Below, one piece after another: positions 10,991 to 24,127 of a stretch of 64,000 nt of DNA. Source of the DNA: Nomia melanderi (lineage: Eukaryota; Arthropoda; Insecta; Hymenoptera; Halictidae); NCBI RefSeq assembly GCF_051020985.1, contig NC_135001.1:16485896-16549895 (forward strand). Direction: 5' to 3'. How positions within the stretch are numbered: position 1 is the first letter of the stretch; every line of letters starts with the position of its first letter. The position numbers and the translations under genes are program-made. The notes below the pieces were generated by a model that did not search any database, was not told the origin of the DNA, and was given only the letters and a program-made list of their open reading frames with translations.

Positions 10991-12620
10991 TCCTCTTTCG
11001 GACACATGGATGGGGAAAGAGTGGTCTCTTATGAAATAGAATTGTTTGTGTAAACGGCCGTTAATCCTTTGCGGACGGGGATTTTTCGAAGTATTTGAAA
11101 CCTTCGGTAGAGGAGATTGAATTGTGTGTCTAAGAGATGGATTTATGTACTGATCTTTTGGTGTTTGAATAACGAAGTGATTCGATTTTAGTTTTGTGTC
11201 GTAGATGTGGGAGCTCGATGGCAATATGACGTCGTTCGTTGTTAAAGAGTTATAGTTTAGGGAATAGTGGAAGATGATTCGACAAGACTCGTCTTGTAGA
11301 AACGAGTAATTAAATGTATCGATTGCTAATTATCGCTTAAATTTGTTACATCCTCCTGCGAGGAAAGGATTCAAGTCAAATAATTTAGCTGTCAAAAGAA
11401 TAACAGCATAGATAATCGTGCGAAATGAAATTTGTAGAAACAAACACTTGTAAAATGATCAACTTTGTTGATTAATCTTGTTCCCTTTCGCCAGGATATT
11501 TCAAATATTTATTTCGAAAGGGTCACGTAATTTCAGCGACTTCCAGTTCATTTTCAAGAGCTGTTCCCAATTTCCTCGAATTTCTCACAATCGGATCACG
11601 TTCTGAACAATAAGTTCGTGTTACGACGGATTTCATTCATTCTCCGCAGCCCTTTAACTCTATTCGTCGCTTTCCACGACGCCGTAGATAATTTACTCGC
11701 ATCAGGGTGTAGGATTACAGATTCCCGACGATCTTAAACCGTTAGGCTCCTTTCACACGAGCTTTCGCAAGTTAAGCTCATAGGGGTCGCCGTGGTTACC
11801 TGAATGAATTCAGAGTCGCCAGTGTATTGCCTTTCATTTTCTATTTGTTGTATATAGTATCGGTTTATTTGTCGAAGTAGATGCTCCCCAAATTTACATA
11901 CCATTTGCTGCGAACGATTCAAATATTTAAGCATACGGAAAATGTATGATTCTGATTTTATATTATTTAGAACTCATTACAATTTCGCTGTGTTATTTAT
12001 TAAATGGCAGAAATACAAAAAATTGTTAACTCTTCCCTAGCATTTTAAATGTAGCAACAGGTAATTGTGCCACTAGCTAAGGATTCAAAACGTAGATCAG
12101 ACGAAGTTCAAAAATTGTAACACTTGATACTGAATGGTTTACTATATTAAATCTAGTTGATTTGAAACTGATCACTGGAATGGAAAGTTAAAACAAGTAT
12201 ACTGTACCTAGAACAGAAAAATAAAAATGAGAAATGGCTATTTTTTGCTCCACTTGGACATGAAAAGTTCACGTAAAACGTCACATAGATAGAAATGCGA
12301 TGCGAAGGTTGTTGACACTGAATACAAAATGAAGAAATGACATTGATCAAACTCACTTATCCCGTCACGTTTCATCTTCGTCTTCTTTCGACATTGGTCC
12401 ACACATGAATGTGGACTGACACATTTTTTGATCCCTCGAAAGTAATCAACTTTTGCAAGTGTAACAATCTAAATAAACTGTAATATACTTTATGTATACA
12501 TAATAAATTGAAATGAGACCTTGGACATATCTTTTATATAACTTTGAATATTTTTCTTTCGCGATACTCTACATTGCCATGCGTTTCAAAAATAGAAATG
12601 GCTAATGCAAATGCAAACAC
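10991..12620. other. Mixed stretch with one isolated TTAA end
   Basis: Moderately AT-rich sequence. At 11061 TTAATCCTTTGCGGACGGGG resembles the end of a TTAA-flanked element, but a partner end is not obvious. No gene is supported. Open frames are 60-67 codons or extensions of the 172-codon frame mentioned for the preceding island. Confidence 0.35.
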
Positions 12621-12624
12621 GAGA

Positions 12625-12753
12625 TAACTTGTGACCGATCAATAACGTTTGGTCATGGAAATACTAGTTAACTCGTGACCAGTCAACAATGACTCAGAAT
12701 AAATCGCAAACAACTCAATAGTTCAAGTACATACGCGTGACCCGTCATACACG
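12625..12753 (+). repeat. Three spaced copies of a GTGACC-GTCA motif
   Basis: A degenerate unit of about 21 bp occurs three times in 130 bp: AACTTGTGACCGATCAATAA near 12626, AACTCGTGACCAGTCAACAA near 12670, and ACGCGTGACCCGTCATACAC near 12733. The shared core is CGTGACC followed by GTCA. The spacing is irregular, so it is more like clustered binding sites or a decayed repeat than a satellite. Confidence 0.5.
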
Positions 12754-12779
12754 TTTCGATTCCAGGTAATACCGGTCCA

Positions 12780-13583
12780 TCATGAAATACCCAATTTCGG
12801 TTATAAGAGACAAGTCATACAATTACAGCGAGTGATGCAAATGCGTGCGTATTTCGTGGAGATACGCCGCAACGCAACGTTATTAGACGATCGCTTGAAT
12901 TGGATGACCAGCAGCTACGATTTTATGATCGATCGTGGTTATTATGATCGTCGCGCAGTGCCGTCGCCGATGCATGGCTCGCGGAGCGGTGGGGTCATCA
13001 ATGACCAGAGACGCAGCGATAAACGACAAACAAGGGCCGTTTATGTCGATCTTTTCAAGCGATTTCATGCGTTACGTGCCCCACCGTCGCCGCTAGGTGG
13101 ATCTTACTTTTACGTCGTGCAATACGCTCACGCTTCATGGCAATGCGACGTATCAGGAGAGTCTCGACGCTCCTTTGTATGTCGTGATCTCTCCCTTCCT
13201 CCATCCACACCCCACTTCCCACCTTGTCGCTTCCGATCTCTCTTCCGGCGGCCATCTCTGCTATTCCCGTCTGGCCGTTACATGTTGTAAACGTGCGTTT
13301 ATACAGGTCTCAAACTGTCGAACAGTGTGTCGCTTGATTGCGCGTGCATCCATTTGGCCGGCACGGCCGTAAAACGTTTATGCGGCGGATCGAAGTTCAC
13401 TACCTGTCCGCTAATTTCTTGGTGTTCGCGTCCCTTTGCGATCATAGGTTGGCGGAACGTTCAAGTGTTCGTGTTGAGTAATTCCCGTTCGTGTTGGTAA
13501 ATCACTGAAGAATGAGTGATATAAATTGGTGATGGGAACAGTATGTTTCGAGAAAGTACAATGACCCACGAAAGTAAGGTAAA
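12780..13583. other. GC-rich island with pyrimidine tract
   Basis: CpG-containing island with a C/T-rich run at about 13185-13270. The plus-strand frame 12832-13290 (152 codons) is overlapped by antisense frames of similar quality and shows no domain. I see nothing that identifies a gene. Confidence 0.35.
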
Positions 13584-14231
13584 CGGAGGCGAATCGGGTC
13601 AGGGGGTGGATCGGATATAAATAAGAATATTGGCCGTATTTGTTACGTTGTTGTAGAAATTAGCTTGTTGACCTCCGTGTTACTTCATACACATCCTCTA
13701 CACTTAATCTAATACATCTTCAATTGTTTCAAACCGTTGTTTGCCACCAGCATGTGTTAGAATCGAAGCGAATGCGCGCGGACGGAATAAATTAGTGGCT
13801 AGTCTAAAATACACAGTGCAACAAAATGGAAAACTAAGCTTGGAAATTCAAATGTTTTTATTATTATTATTCTGTACGGAGTCTAAATCTGTATTTAATG
13901 TACTATAGATTATTATATTGTATTTTGTTCAGTTACCGTCTTCACTTTGAAATCCTTAGAAACGGGTCAGGTTGCGGGGAGCGAACCGGATATGTCTCAT
14001 TTTTCAGTTTTTGCTTATATCATTAAGGTTTTTAAGTTTTTAAACATTTTTAACTGATATGGAAGTTCAATGTACGTATATTAATAATAAATATATGAAA
14101 AATGACCTTTATTCTAAATTTTAGTTATTAGTTTTTCGCGGTTAAATCTGGACTAATCCGATTCGCCTCGATTTGCTCTATTTGAAATTTATATATTGTA
14201 CTGGAAATGCGTATGGTGGACGGAGGCGAAT
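13584..14231. repeat. GGAGGCGAATC motif repeated in both orientations
   Basis: GGAGGCGAATCGGGT lies at 13585-13599. The inverted form CCGATTCGCCTC lies at 14158-14169, and a third copy GGAGGCGAATCAG at 14222-14234. The first and second could be terminal inverted repeats of a 585-bp element. A related GCGAACCGGAT string lies at 13981-13991. I cannot define target-site duplications, so an element is only a possibility. Confidence 0.35.
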
Positions 14232-14234
14232 CAG

Positions 14235-14999
14235 ATCGTCTTCTGCGTGGCAGTAGAGAAGTACAAATACTTGAATATTAAGCCCTCGAGTGGAAATAAC
14301 TGTAAAAATATAGTAATTACTGTACCCACAGAGTTGCGACAAAATAAACAGCGTAAGTATAAGCGTTTGAATCGAAGAAAATCGTAATACAGATGGTTAA
14401 TAATACAAATTGAGAAAGAATTTTTAAATCCTTTTTTGCGAATGAAAAATATAATTCGCGATACAACAAATTTGGACTACATCCTTATTTTGTGTATCTT
14501 ACTCACTCGGTAGTAAATATTTTGAAAGTGTATGTATGGTGTTTGAGGTATACCTACACATTTAATTGAAATCGAATAGCGCACGTCAAAGATGTACATA
14601 TCTGTTACAAATACTTCGATTTTGACTAACTTTTGTGGCTTAGTGTACATTTATGACTGTAAAAATGAGCAGTCTTGAAAATCGTTACGAAAGAAGAAAA
14701 ACGAGAATCTTATGAATTTCTTTATTTGCTCATACACTTCACACTGCAAACTTTTAATGAAGTTGAGGTATACGAGGAAATTTATTAACGAGGAGTTTCA
14801 TGTTCGTGAAAATTAATTTTCATCGTTCAATAGATTACATCCGGCAGTATCTGAAAGTAATTATTAATGAATAATTAGGACGGAACTTTCCCTAATATAC
14901 ATTGAATGCAGCAAGAGCGTATTTAATTTCTAAGAAAGTTTTAAACGGATAAAAAGCCCGCACTCACTCTTTACATTTGTAAACTGAAAAAAAATTTCA
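14235..14999. other. AT-rich non-coding stretch
   Basis: AT-rich sequence with a 63-codon frame (14196-14387) of basic composition and no recognisable similarity. No repeats or RNA genes seen. Confidence 0.35.
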
Positions 15000-16014
15000 A
15001 CGAAGCTGCCTTCCATTTACCTTTTCGTTTAATTATCTGAACGTTCTTGTGAAATTATACTGTTCCGTGTGTAACCGCGGTTTCTTCGGTCCCGGACAGC
15101 ACCGAAACTGAATTCTGACATTGCGTAAAACACGCGCGCGCGCGCGGGAATTTTCCACAATAATAACAGAGTGCGGTCACCGTTATTACGTAAGTTCCGC
15201 AAGTAGAAAGATTCGTCAAAATTGTTTCGCGCCGAAATTCCGGGCATATTACGGCGAAATTGAGAAATTCGGTTGCACGTTAGACAATTTCTCATCTCGT
15301 CGTGAAAAAAGGCCAGCGGGCATCGCGCGGAATGTCGGATTCGAAACGCCCACCGAGTTCCCTCGCTGCCGTGTAACGAGTACGAGAAGGGCGTATCCTC
15401 TCTCGGAAAATATGTTCGCCGTGGGCTACTAGTTTTAATTAAATCCGCGCTTTCTGCCGTCCAGGTATGCCCGGCTGTACAACCAAGACGATTAGCCAAC
15501 GGTTCCACTTTCGAGACGTACACGTCACGCATCCTACGCTTTTAACTGTTTAGTTCCGAACTAAATGTCCATCTAAATTTCTGTTTCTGGCCACGTAATT
15601 ATTCGTGACACCACTTACTTAACTGAAACATTTTATCGTACCGCGTTGTGCCTTTCACCTGTTTGAAGAATCGTTGCGTTTCATCCCTTTTCTTGTTACA
15701 CGATGATTTTTATGAGTATTTATGTGATACAAGCTGAAACGCTTTACAGACTAGGAGTTATTGCAATAATTTCGTTAGTTTCAGTGTGTTTACCTTCATT
15801 TCTCAATCGAATTTGCTATTAGTTTTGAAAGGTTTTATCTGTCACTTTTAAAACTGACATTTTAACGTACTTGCAGTTTTTTGATCATCCTTCTCATATT
15901 ATTGTCCTCTAGTTTCCTTCATCAGTTTTTAACCCTCGTTGCCTTCAAGTATTTTAAAGGGCTATCTTTTTTAAAATTCAGTTAATTTATTATAAGAAGT
16001 GTGTGTAAACATTC
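15000..16014. other. GC-rich island then AT-rich stretch
   Basis: 15000-15560 is GC- and CpG-rich. It contains a short alternating CG run at 15132-15146. The antisense pair of frames of 167 and 103 codons covering it have no recognisable domains. 15560-16014 is AT-rich and ends at the TTAA of the next MITE. Confidence 0.35.
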
Positions 16015-16216
16015 TTAACCCTTTGCCCTATGATTTATTTCTTAACTATGATAAATACAACTACTTTATCGTCAATAATTTATTAAGGAAGGAAACAATT
16101 TCGATGCTTATTTTGTCCACGCTTACTCAAAGGATTAACGGTTCATAATAGAAAATTAATATTTATATAAAATTTTCGCCACGAGGCTGACGCGATATTG
16201 TAGATCAGGAGGTCGA
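16015..16216 (+). mobile_element. Family 1 TTAA MITE
   Basis: TTAA at 16015-16018 is followed by CCCTTTGCCCTATGATTTAT, identical to the left end of the copy at 47805. The right end GCTGACGCGATATTGTAGAT matches the family. The final TTAA has changed to TCGA. About 200 bp, with an internal deletion relative to the 245-bp copies. No coding capacity. Confidence 0.75.
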
Positions 16217-17909
16217 AATATACAATAAAAATATCAGCAAGAATAGATTAGAAAAATAGATCACAGAAAATGTTGGCGAATACTGTTCCCATCATCGTAC
16301 AGTATGAATTTCTCTTCAGCGAAGATTCAATCGTTCAAAAACCTGTCAAATCAATTCACGCGTGTAATAACCGAAATCTCGGGAAGGCCAAATTAAAACT
16401 TTCAAAGTGATTTCATAGCAAGTTCATACTCCCCGTGTGATTTTTCGAGGAGAGATACGTGCAATCTCCAGCGACACCGGCCGGTATTTATTTAGACATG
16501 CCTCTTCTGCCAAGCAGAGTGTGTGCACCGCCAGTGGATTGTGCAACGACGGCTTCCTTATTTGGCGTGAAACTGACGCAAAAGCCCGTAGTCATCCGAC
16601 ATCACGGTCGAGCGGTTATGGTTCGGTCCCATAGTGTCTTGCGGCGGGTTTACGCCACCGTCGTCTGCCGGAGGAAACGTTCGCTTTGGTCCATGGTTTA
16701 AGACGGGTCGAAGGTCTCCCGGGCAAAGCTTCTGAATAGAGTTAGCTAACGGCGCGCAAGGGGGCAACAAGCTCCCTGTACTCGGTGTACGTACGTATAG
16801 GTACATATTCCCAACCGGCCATAGGAAATCTTCGATATGTACCAATCGTCGAGATAGTCTCGTAGTGGTAAGCCTGTGTAATGTTTACCGGATGAGCGGC
16901 TTTCACCGGCATCTGTTTACCGGACGAACGGCTCCTTCCTAGCCGATAACTCTCCCTGGCCTTCTGTTGCCTTTTTTCTATAAGTTTTTTTTCCTCTCGC
17001 CACCTTTACTATATTTTCCTGTGTTCACCTGCCCATAGACCCGGCTGATTAACGTGACACGAATTCTTACGACGAATCGAGTACCTCCGGTTGGTCTGAT
17101 CAATGTACAATTGCTAAAAGAGTTTCGGGTTTGATAGGGTGTAACTGTTGAGGGATTTATACGAAAGTGTAGTGCTGAGTTTCGTTGTGATATATTTATG
17201 TTATGATTATGGTACATCGGTCCCTCTACTTATACGTACATTTTTTACCTTGATCTCTTCAATGGCGATTTATGACAATATTTACGTGTTGTTGTTTATA
17301 CTCGATATCAATGTATCCGATCTGAATTTATATTATACATGTATTTATAAATATAGAAGTGTGTTCCTGTCTTCAGCAAACTTATTAACTTAAAGATAAT
17401 GATATGTTCCTTCTCGATAGCAGATAATTGAGTGGAATATGGTATCCATCAAGTGCAAATGTTGTTCTTATGGAACTAATCACAAGAAGAGGGAACAGGA
17501 GTAATATCTCTTGGTAAATGGAATGTCAAGACTCCGGAACTCTATGTAAAGTATAACTGGATAAGAGGGTCAAAAGTGGCCCTGGTCCAAATTAAACCAA
17601 TGATAGAATATTCGATATCTTACTGTGAACACATTCTTCTACTGTTGTTTTTCATGAAGGGAAATATTATCCTGTAACGTGTTATACCGTTATTGTTAAG
17701 TAAGTACATACATTCGACGATTTAAAAAATTTGTATTTTCTATTTCACTGAACAAGAAAAGACTAAAAATTAGTTTCTCTTATATGAAAAAATACATGAG
17801 GAAATAGAGAATAACATTTATGAAAATATAACATTATTTCAAGAATTTAAATATCGTTTTCCAATTTTAAAAAGAAACGGTTTTTCCGTTTATATAATAA
17901 TTTAGTACA
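16217..17909. other. GC-rich island (16430-16960) in AT-rich DNA
   Basis: The island has antisense-overlapping frames of 65-95 codons without domains. 16960-17909 is increasingly AT-rich; the 81-codon frame 17148-17393 looks hydrophobic from AT-rich codons and is not convincing. No RNA gene seen. Confidence 0.35.
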
Positions 17910-18086
17910 AAAAGAAAAAAATCGATGCTCATTCAACATCTACGTTTATTGCAAAACTTAAAAATCGATAATAGATAAGTAACACTCCATTTAAATAAGA
18001 AGCAAATAAATAACGCTTAGATTTATTGAATTTAGTTAAAAATTTTCATCACGAGTCTGACTCGATATTATAGAAGAAGAGGTTAC
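17910..18086 (+). mobile_element. Family 1 TTAA MITE, 5'-truncated
   Basis: The sequence from ATCGATGCTCATTCAACATC through GAGTCTGACTCGATATTATA aligns with the centre and right end of family 1. The left terminus is missing. The right end reads GAGGTTAC in place of GGGGTTAA. This copy keeps an intact CTTAA near 17955, the position where another copy received the nested insertion at 9590. Confidence 0.65.
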
Positions 18087-19890
18087 AATATTATATACAG
18101 AGTTTCCAATTCGAATTCAGCTCCGTACAAGTTTTGTATCGAAGCTTAAATTACATAGAAAATCATCTGAGCCGATCGTGTACGACCACACGCGCACACA
18201 TTCGAAACCGCCGTACGTCCGACCTACGCTACGACAGATTTTATGACAGCACCGTAGCGCAGTCAAACTCGATCGTGTCGTACACGTTACGATTATCGTC
18301 TAGACAGTTGAGTCAAAGTTGTACAACTCGGCGTACGATAAATCGCAACGTACACGGCTCCCTTTTGTTCTTCGCTCGGCCGTCCGAGAATCATTCGACT
18401 AACGCTGAGTCGCCGCGCGTTTCAAAAGAAAACTCGAACCGTTCTTCTCCGCTGAATAGCTTATCAAAGTGTAAACAATAACGTTGTACTTGCTCCATTG
18501 TTGAACGTTCCGTTTCAAAAATTCCCGATTCAAAGTTAAACACCCAGGGCTTCTTTCCGCTTTGAATTTCTTCTCCGTTCTTGAAACGTTGAAAGTTGAC
18601 GGGTGGGAAAAAAACGCGGCTTCATCGCGGTACGTAGCCCATATCCGGGCTGCGGGAAAAATAATTTGTAAAATAAACTCGTCGGAACGCGTTGCCGCGC
18701 GCGCGACAGCGAAATATTCGCGCGGCCCGCACCGCCGTGGAACCGTTTCAAAAAATGCGAACACGGTCCGTAAAATTTCAACTTGATTCGAGGCTTGCAC
18801 AGTGTCGGCGCACCGGCGATGTTTAAACAGGGTGGCGGCGAAGGAACAAGGGGAGATGTGGGAGGGACGGTGCATAGTCAGGCGGCACGTTCGCCTTAAA
18901 AATTACCGGCGATATTTCAGACGCGGTAATACGCGGAGTTTAACTACACCCACCAAATAACAAGAGCAAGACGAATGAAGTACTTTGCCTTACATAATTC
19001 ATTCCCGAGTTTCTATATACCCCGCGGAATGACCGTATTTTCTATGCGCCGCCAGACCGCCTAATCATACGCGCTGAATGCTAAATGTCCACGTCTCCCG
19101 TTGCCCTTACAGCTTTCACTCGCCAAAGTATTTCGCCGGTCTTTTGTATTTCACCCGGTACAATCATGGAATTTCACCTCTCTGTTTCACCGGCCTCCCT
19201 CGCCCTCAGCCCAGAATTTCATTGAATTAAGTGACATCGGAATTTTATCATAAATCCCGTCACATCTGCTGGCTTCGACGGCACACGCCGGGAACGTGAT
19301 TTCGAAATTCGGCTTGCCGATTTATAGGGGATACTCGAAATTCTGTATTCTATTATCAGAGCTTGTTTCTTTTTTAAGGAACGAATCTCATCTGGAATGG
19401 AATAGGTGTCTACTTGTTATAACGAAATGTTCACCTGTGTCAGGGTTACGTATGATTTAAATGAATTTAAATAAACGTATTAAGGGAGCTGTCCTAAATA
19501 AGAATTACAATTATTTTGATTATGTAGTGCTACCTTAATATCAGTTACTAATCATTCTTGTAAATCTGCGTGATGTTATTCAAGTTATCTTATTTCAAGT
19601 TACTCTGTGAATAATAATTTATTATTGGGTTTGATGAGCTCTCAAAATTTTAAATTGCAGGTAATCGTGATTTTCCGATAATAAATAGGAAGTATGAATC
19701 AGGGTTTTGAAAAACTACTTATAAAAGGATAAAGGAATAATCGGTTAAATAAGATAGCTAATTCTTAAAGGTCAGTGTGAAATAGGTTTGAAATGTTTTG
19801 TTCTAGTTTAGAAAATTTCAGAAGCGAAAAAACCGAGTAATAACATCACGCTAATAAATCTGACGTACGCCAGACTATTTGTTGTGTAAT
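18087..19890. other. Long GC/CpG-rich island
   Basis: 18130-19330 is GC- and CpG-rich with mixed-sequence complexity. The frames here (158 codons minus at 18399-18875 and others) overlap on both strands without domains. 19330-19890 is AT-rich. A cis-regulatory role is possible but untested. Confidence 0.35.
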
Positions 19891-20010
19891 TGATTAATCA
19901 GACAATATAGAAATTGATGTGAAATTAAATGAACGAAAGAAAATGGAGAATTTTAAATCAAATTTTAAAAATGATCATTTGACCGGCACGCGATACGTTT
20001 AGTGTTCAAA
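19891..20010 (+). repeat. Dispersed repeat, copy 1 (pair with 43801)
   Basis: About 120 bp containing GACAATATAGAAATTGATGT and AAATGAACGAAAGAAAA, ending TACGTTTAGTGTTCAA. It aligns with 43801-43909. The terminal TTAGTGTTCAA resembles the ends of family 2 (TAGTGTTAA), so it may be a remnant of a related TTAA element. Confidence 0.55.
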
Positions 20011-21700
20011 TCTCGGGTCCGCATCACTCGTGTTCGGAGAATCAGTGAAATAGGTTCACCATATCATCTTCTCTTCTACGCTGGCAATGAATGCAAGCTT
20101 TTCTAGACCGTATCATCATATAAAACGAAAAATACGTTTTATATAGCTATGAAGGAAGAACGTCATTATTGTTGGATGCAGGTGAATATCCACAATTGAC
20201 TCAGAAATAAATATTTTATCCTAAAAAGGGTTACTGTATGGTGATCATAACAAGCGATTGTTCATTATAGTAGTTTAAGATACAAAAATACACAGAAGAG
20301 TCATTATTACACGACCACTCATAAAAAAACTGATATATACTACGAAGCTGAACACTTAAAAAAGGGTAACAAATAAAAAATGTCTGCACTCAAACTTTTT
20401 ATTTGAGACAGCAATTTCTTGTATGTGTCTATACAAATCCAACATTAATAATATTACGAATATTTCACACGAATAATGTCACAAGTATACTGATTGTCAT
20501 ATTATTCGAAACCTTTAAACGAGCAGCGACTGGAAAACCAATAATTTCATTTATACACAGAACTTCTAAACCCGACGAACACACTATTTACTAAAACATC
20601 AAATTTTCTACCTTCGAAACGTTCCTGCCATTACAGATTGACACGATTAACCATGAAACTCAAATGAACACGAAGCACCGAACGCAACAATCTAGAAGTC
20701 GCGACACAATTAATCTGAATTCGCATCGAACGTTTCAATCGTTCGTTAGAAATTTACGATATCGTGCCGCGAACCTCTGATTCCTTCCAAAGTGGAGAAC
20801 AATTCATAGGATTAAAGAAATCCATTAAAACCTCCCGGCTGGATTACCGCGATACAAACTGTCCCGGCCGGGGAGAGCCACGGGCCGGGAATAAAATGAA
20901 TGAAACGGATTCTAATGATCCAGAAAAAAATCGGGGCCGGCTCACTCGAGGCGCCGAATCGGTGAAAATAATTCGAGTGGGTGCTTCTTCCGTAACGCCG
21001 GGGGCTACGGGGGATAAGTAAGGGATTCTGTCGTGGCTGTTTAAGCGGCGCAGCTTCGTGGCTAAGATTGGAGTTAGCTCACCCCTCCGCCGGATACAAA
21101 CTATTGCATCGCATCGTCCGCCTCAGGATGTCCGATCGAGTTATCGTTCGGTACCCTCCTCTGCGCGCCTTCTTCATCTAGAAACGCGAACGTACCTACA
21201 GGCTACGAACCACCCCTCGCTGCTCGGCGATTCGCTTTCAAGCCCCGCGTCCTATCCGTCCCTCGACCCACCCAGCCCTCGGTACGTTCCCCGATTCTTC
21301 TTCTAACCGGTGCTACCATCCGGTATCAGAATAATTCGCATTTATTTGCTGTGCGCCTCTCCGATAGGGAGCCTCGAGTCGCTATAATGAAATGTCGTCG
21401 CGCGCAATAAGACGAAAGTCGATTCTTATATTAGCGGAATATAGCTTTTATTCGGTTGCGTCACGGAACCGAGCTAAGTCGCGATGTCGATTGCTTTTAG
21501 AACTCGATCGCGCACTGTGCTGCTTGTAATCATTCGGACGACGGAGATTTTACGAGTTACTCCGTCTTTTTTGAAGTTAGCTTTTCGTGTATCTTATTTG
21601 TTGATATTGTTATTGATTAATCATCTCACTACAATGGACGGGATATCTTGTCGCCAAAAATCCGAAGTATTTGCTCAGAAGTAATGCTCTGAAAGGCTTG
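20011..21700. other. AT-rich stretch then GC-rich island (20640-21520)
   Basis: The island contains frames of 60-85 codons on the plus strand, none recognisable, with C/T-rich patches at 21140-21300. No RNA gene or repeat seen. Confidence 0.35.
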
Positions 21701-24081
21701 ATACAAACAATTAATACATCAATAATGTAAGAAACAGCAGTTCCATATGCATGAAACAATTTCACCGTCATTCAGAAGTCGAGGCAAGATTCGAATATTA
21801 AAAACGATTATAATGGTCTCTGCAATAATTGAGTTAAAAGGACGAACAAATTATAAAAACGAAATTATTTGTATTCATATTTATAGAGCTGCTAATGATA
21901 AGCTGTAATAAATATTAGTTTTGTAGCTCATAATAAAATTTGTAGGAAAAACTATTTCAACTAATTGTCTGTTACAAGTAAATTAAGATCTGGTGAATTT
22001 TCCACGTAACATAGAGAAGAAACATAAAAATAGCACCTGAATGTAAAAATAACACAAAATAAAAGGGGAAGTCAAATATAAAAAAGAAAGAGAAAGAAAG
22101 AAATAATGCAGTTAAGTCAATAATTGTTAGCATGGATACGCGGCTGTGGATCTTTATAAAAATTTAAACAGTTATAGCCGGGAATTGCGAAATTGTAGAA
22201 AAATAAAATTTTATTCTCCGTATTAATGGTTTTAAAAGATTAAAAATCATATAAAAAACAATGGAATTCTATGGAGGCTTTTATGTTATTCCTTTCTGTA
22301 GATTTTGATAAACTATAAACGTAATATAAAAGTTCACGATATATACATGACTTTTTATTTGAATTATTAACGTATTCAGTGTTGTGCAGTGGCTGCAATT
22401 GCACGGGTCTAAACTTCAATTTCCGGATTTAGTGTTATTAAACTTTTATAGTAGAAATAACATAAAATCTATGCTTTCTGAAAAGAAATAAGGCATGCGA
22501 ATAAAATCACGAAATGCATAGTGCAATGAAAAACAATAAAAACGATCATAAAATCGCCTCGACGAATATCAGAAATTTGTTAACTCGACGATGAAAACGT
22601 AGTGTGTGCATACTGATAAGCGCCATTTCAAACGTAAATTATTAAACAATTTGTCACCAAGTACCGTTATATGATAACATAGAAACCCCCGGTGCAAAAT
22701 GGTTTCATTTTCCAAATGTAACGATCCATTTTCCGAGCATTTAAAGTCGACCGAATAATTACGTGCAGCAAATAGAAATTAAAAACTCGTTATATATCTT
22801 TCGAAGAGCGCTCCCTTAATGCTCCGTTCGGAATTAAGTGAAATAAATCGATTCACCGAACGTTATTTAATAAATTTGCATCTTCGCGGCAGTAACAAGG
22901 AAAATTGAAGTTCGCGGCATTACCGCGGCTAAATTACCAGAGAAGAGCCATTTAAGGGACTTCTTCGGAAGGTTTCGAACGAAGTTTGGAAAATTCCTCT
23001 TACCGACAGCTCCCGGGTACAGCAATGAGAAGTAGCTTTTGAGAATAACATCACTCACCTGCAAACAAAACAAAAAGCCATTATTACATCGGCGTGCACG
23101 GGGTGTTATCAATTCGGGGAGGAATCTACAGTTTCTCTGCAGTCGAACGAGGAACGAGGAACGAGTGAAAGTCGACGCGAATTAATGCCTGTCGGACGTA
23201 TTGCCGAGCGAAACGGTTCGGACAGGATCGATCTGCAGATTAAATTTTCATTTACCGTAACGCCTGTGCCTTTGCGTGATAATGGCGTAAATTCGCCCGC
23301 TCGGCTGCATCGCCCGGGTTCATTAAAGCGGGCCGGCTCTCGTTTAATCCCCGCGAACCTACCGAAATCATGTTCGATAAACATTACCGCAGTGCAGCGA
23401 TTTTCTTCTTTGGCGAGTGAGTTAAGAACGCCCCGGAGGGTTTACCAGATCGGTTCGGAGAATATTTCGGTTTACAAACTGCTACTGATCCTTGGAAAAT
23501 TGTTCGCCTATCGGCCGACGATTACGACGCGCGCGTTCGCTCGTGGCAAAAACTGTAAGCCGGGAATGCGTTAGAGCAGCACGAACTCGATGTTTGTTCT
23601 TTAAGGACGTTGTTAATCCCGAGGGCTTTCCGCGAAGCCTTGTTTGCCTCTTGGAAGGGTGATGTGTTTCCATCTATGCTCCTAGCGGCGGAGACTTCAA
23701 CGATGGCAATGTTATTTCTCTGAGCTGTATTCCATAACACATTCGAGAACAGGCTTGTTTTTGGAAGACGATCCCCAGAAGCTAAGACTCGAAATCATCA
23801 CCTTCAGCAGGGCTGCACGTTGTTTGTAATCTCGACATTTTGATTGGGGGTTGGTTACTGTTTTTGAGGATTTTAGCTTGAACCAACACAAGTTTTCGTT
23901 TTTGAATATATATATGTATATGAAAAATCCAAAATATTTTCTACGATTTATTTTATTGCGTTTTAAAAAATAAATAGTCTGTGGAGAGCGATTCTTCTTA
24001 CTAATAATATCGAAAATAACATGATAATATACTCTATTTTAAAAATATCTTGACAAAGAAGCACGCCAGCGAATAAAACTG
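21701..24081. other. AT-rich stretch then GC-rich island (22600-23760)
   Basis: 21701-22600 is AT-rich with a short purine run at 22080-22105. The island 22600-23760 includes antisense-paired frames of 129 and 91 codons near 23110-23574 without domains. 23760-24081 returns to AT-rich sequence. No gene is supported. Confidence 0.35.
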
Positions 24082-24120
24082 ATGTCGAGTCACGCTCGAC
24101 ATGGGAGCGCAAAGGGTTAA
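24082..24120 (-). mobile_element. Solo TTAA element end with subterminal hairpin
   Basis: Read on the minus strand, TTAA is followed by CCCTTTGCGCTCCC and then a perfect hairpin (ATGTCGAG, 5-nt loop, CTCGACAT). A terminal TTAA plus a subterminal palindrome is also seen in the element at 55103-55351. I could not locate its other end. Confidence 0.45.
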
Positions 24121-24127
24121 AAATAAA

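Noticed and set aside
10706..11224. Longest open frame in the window (172 codons, minus strand)
   Set aside because: It runs between a GC-rich island and AT-rich DNA, has no recognisable domain, and overlaps other frames of similar length. Its length is within what GC-rich non-coding DNA gives.
15029..15532. 167-codon minus-strand frame with a 103-codon frame opposite
   Set aside because: Both strands are open because the island is GC-rich. Neither product resembles a protein family.
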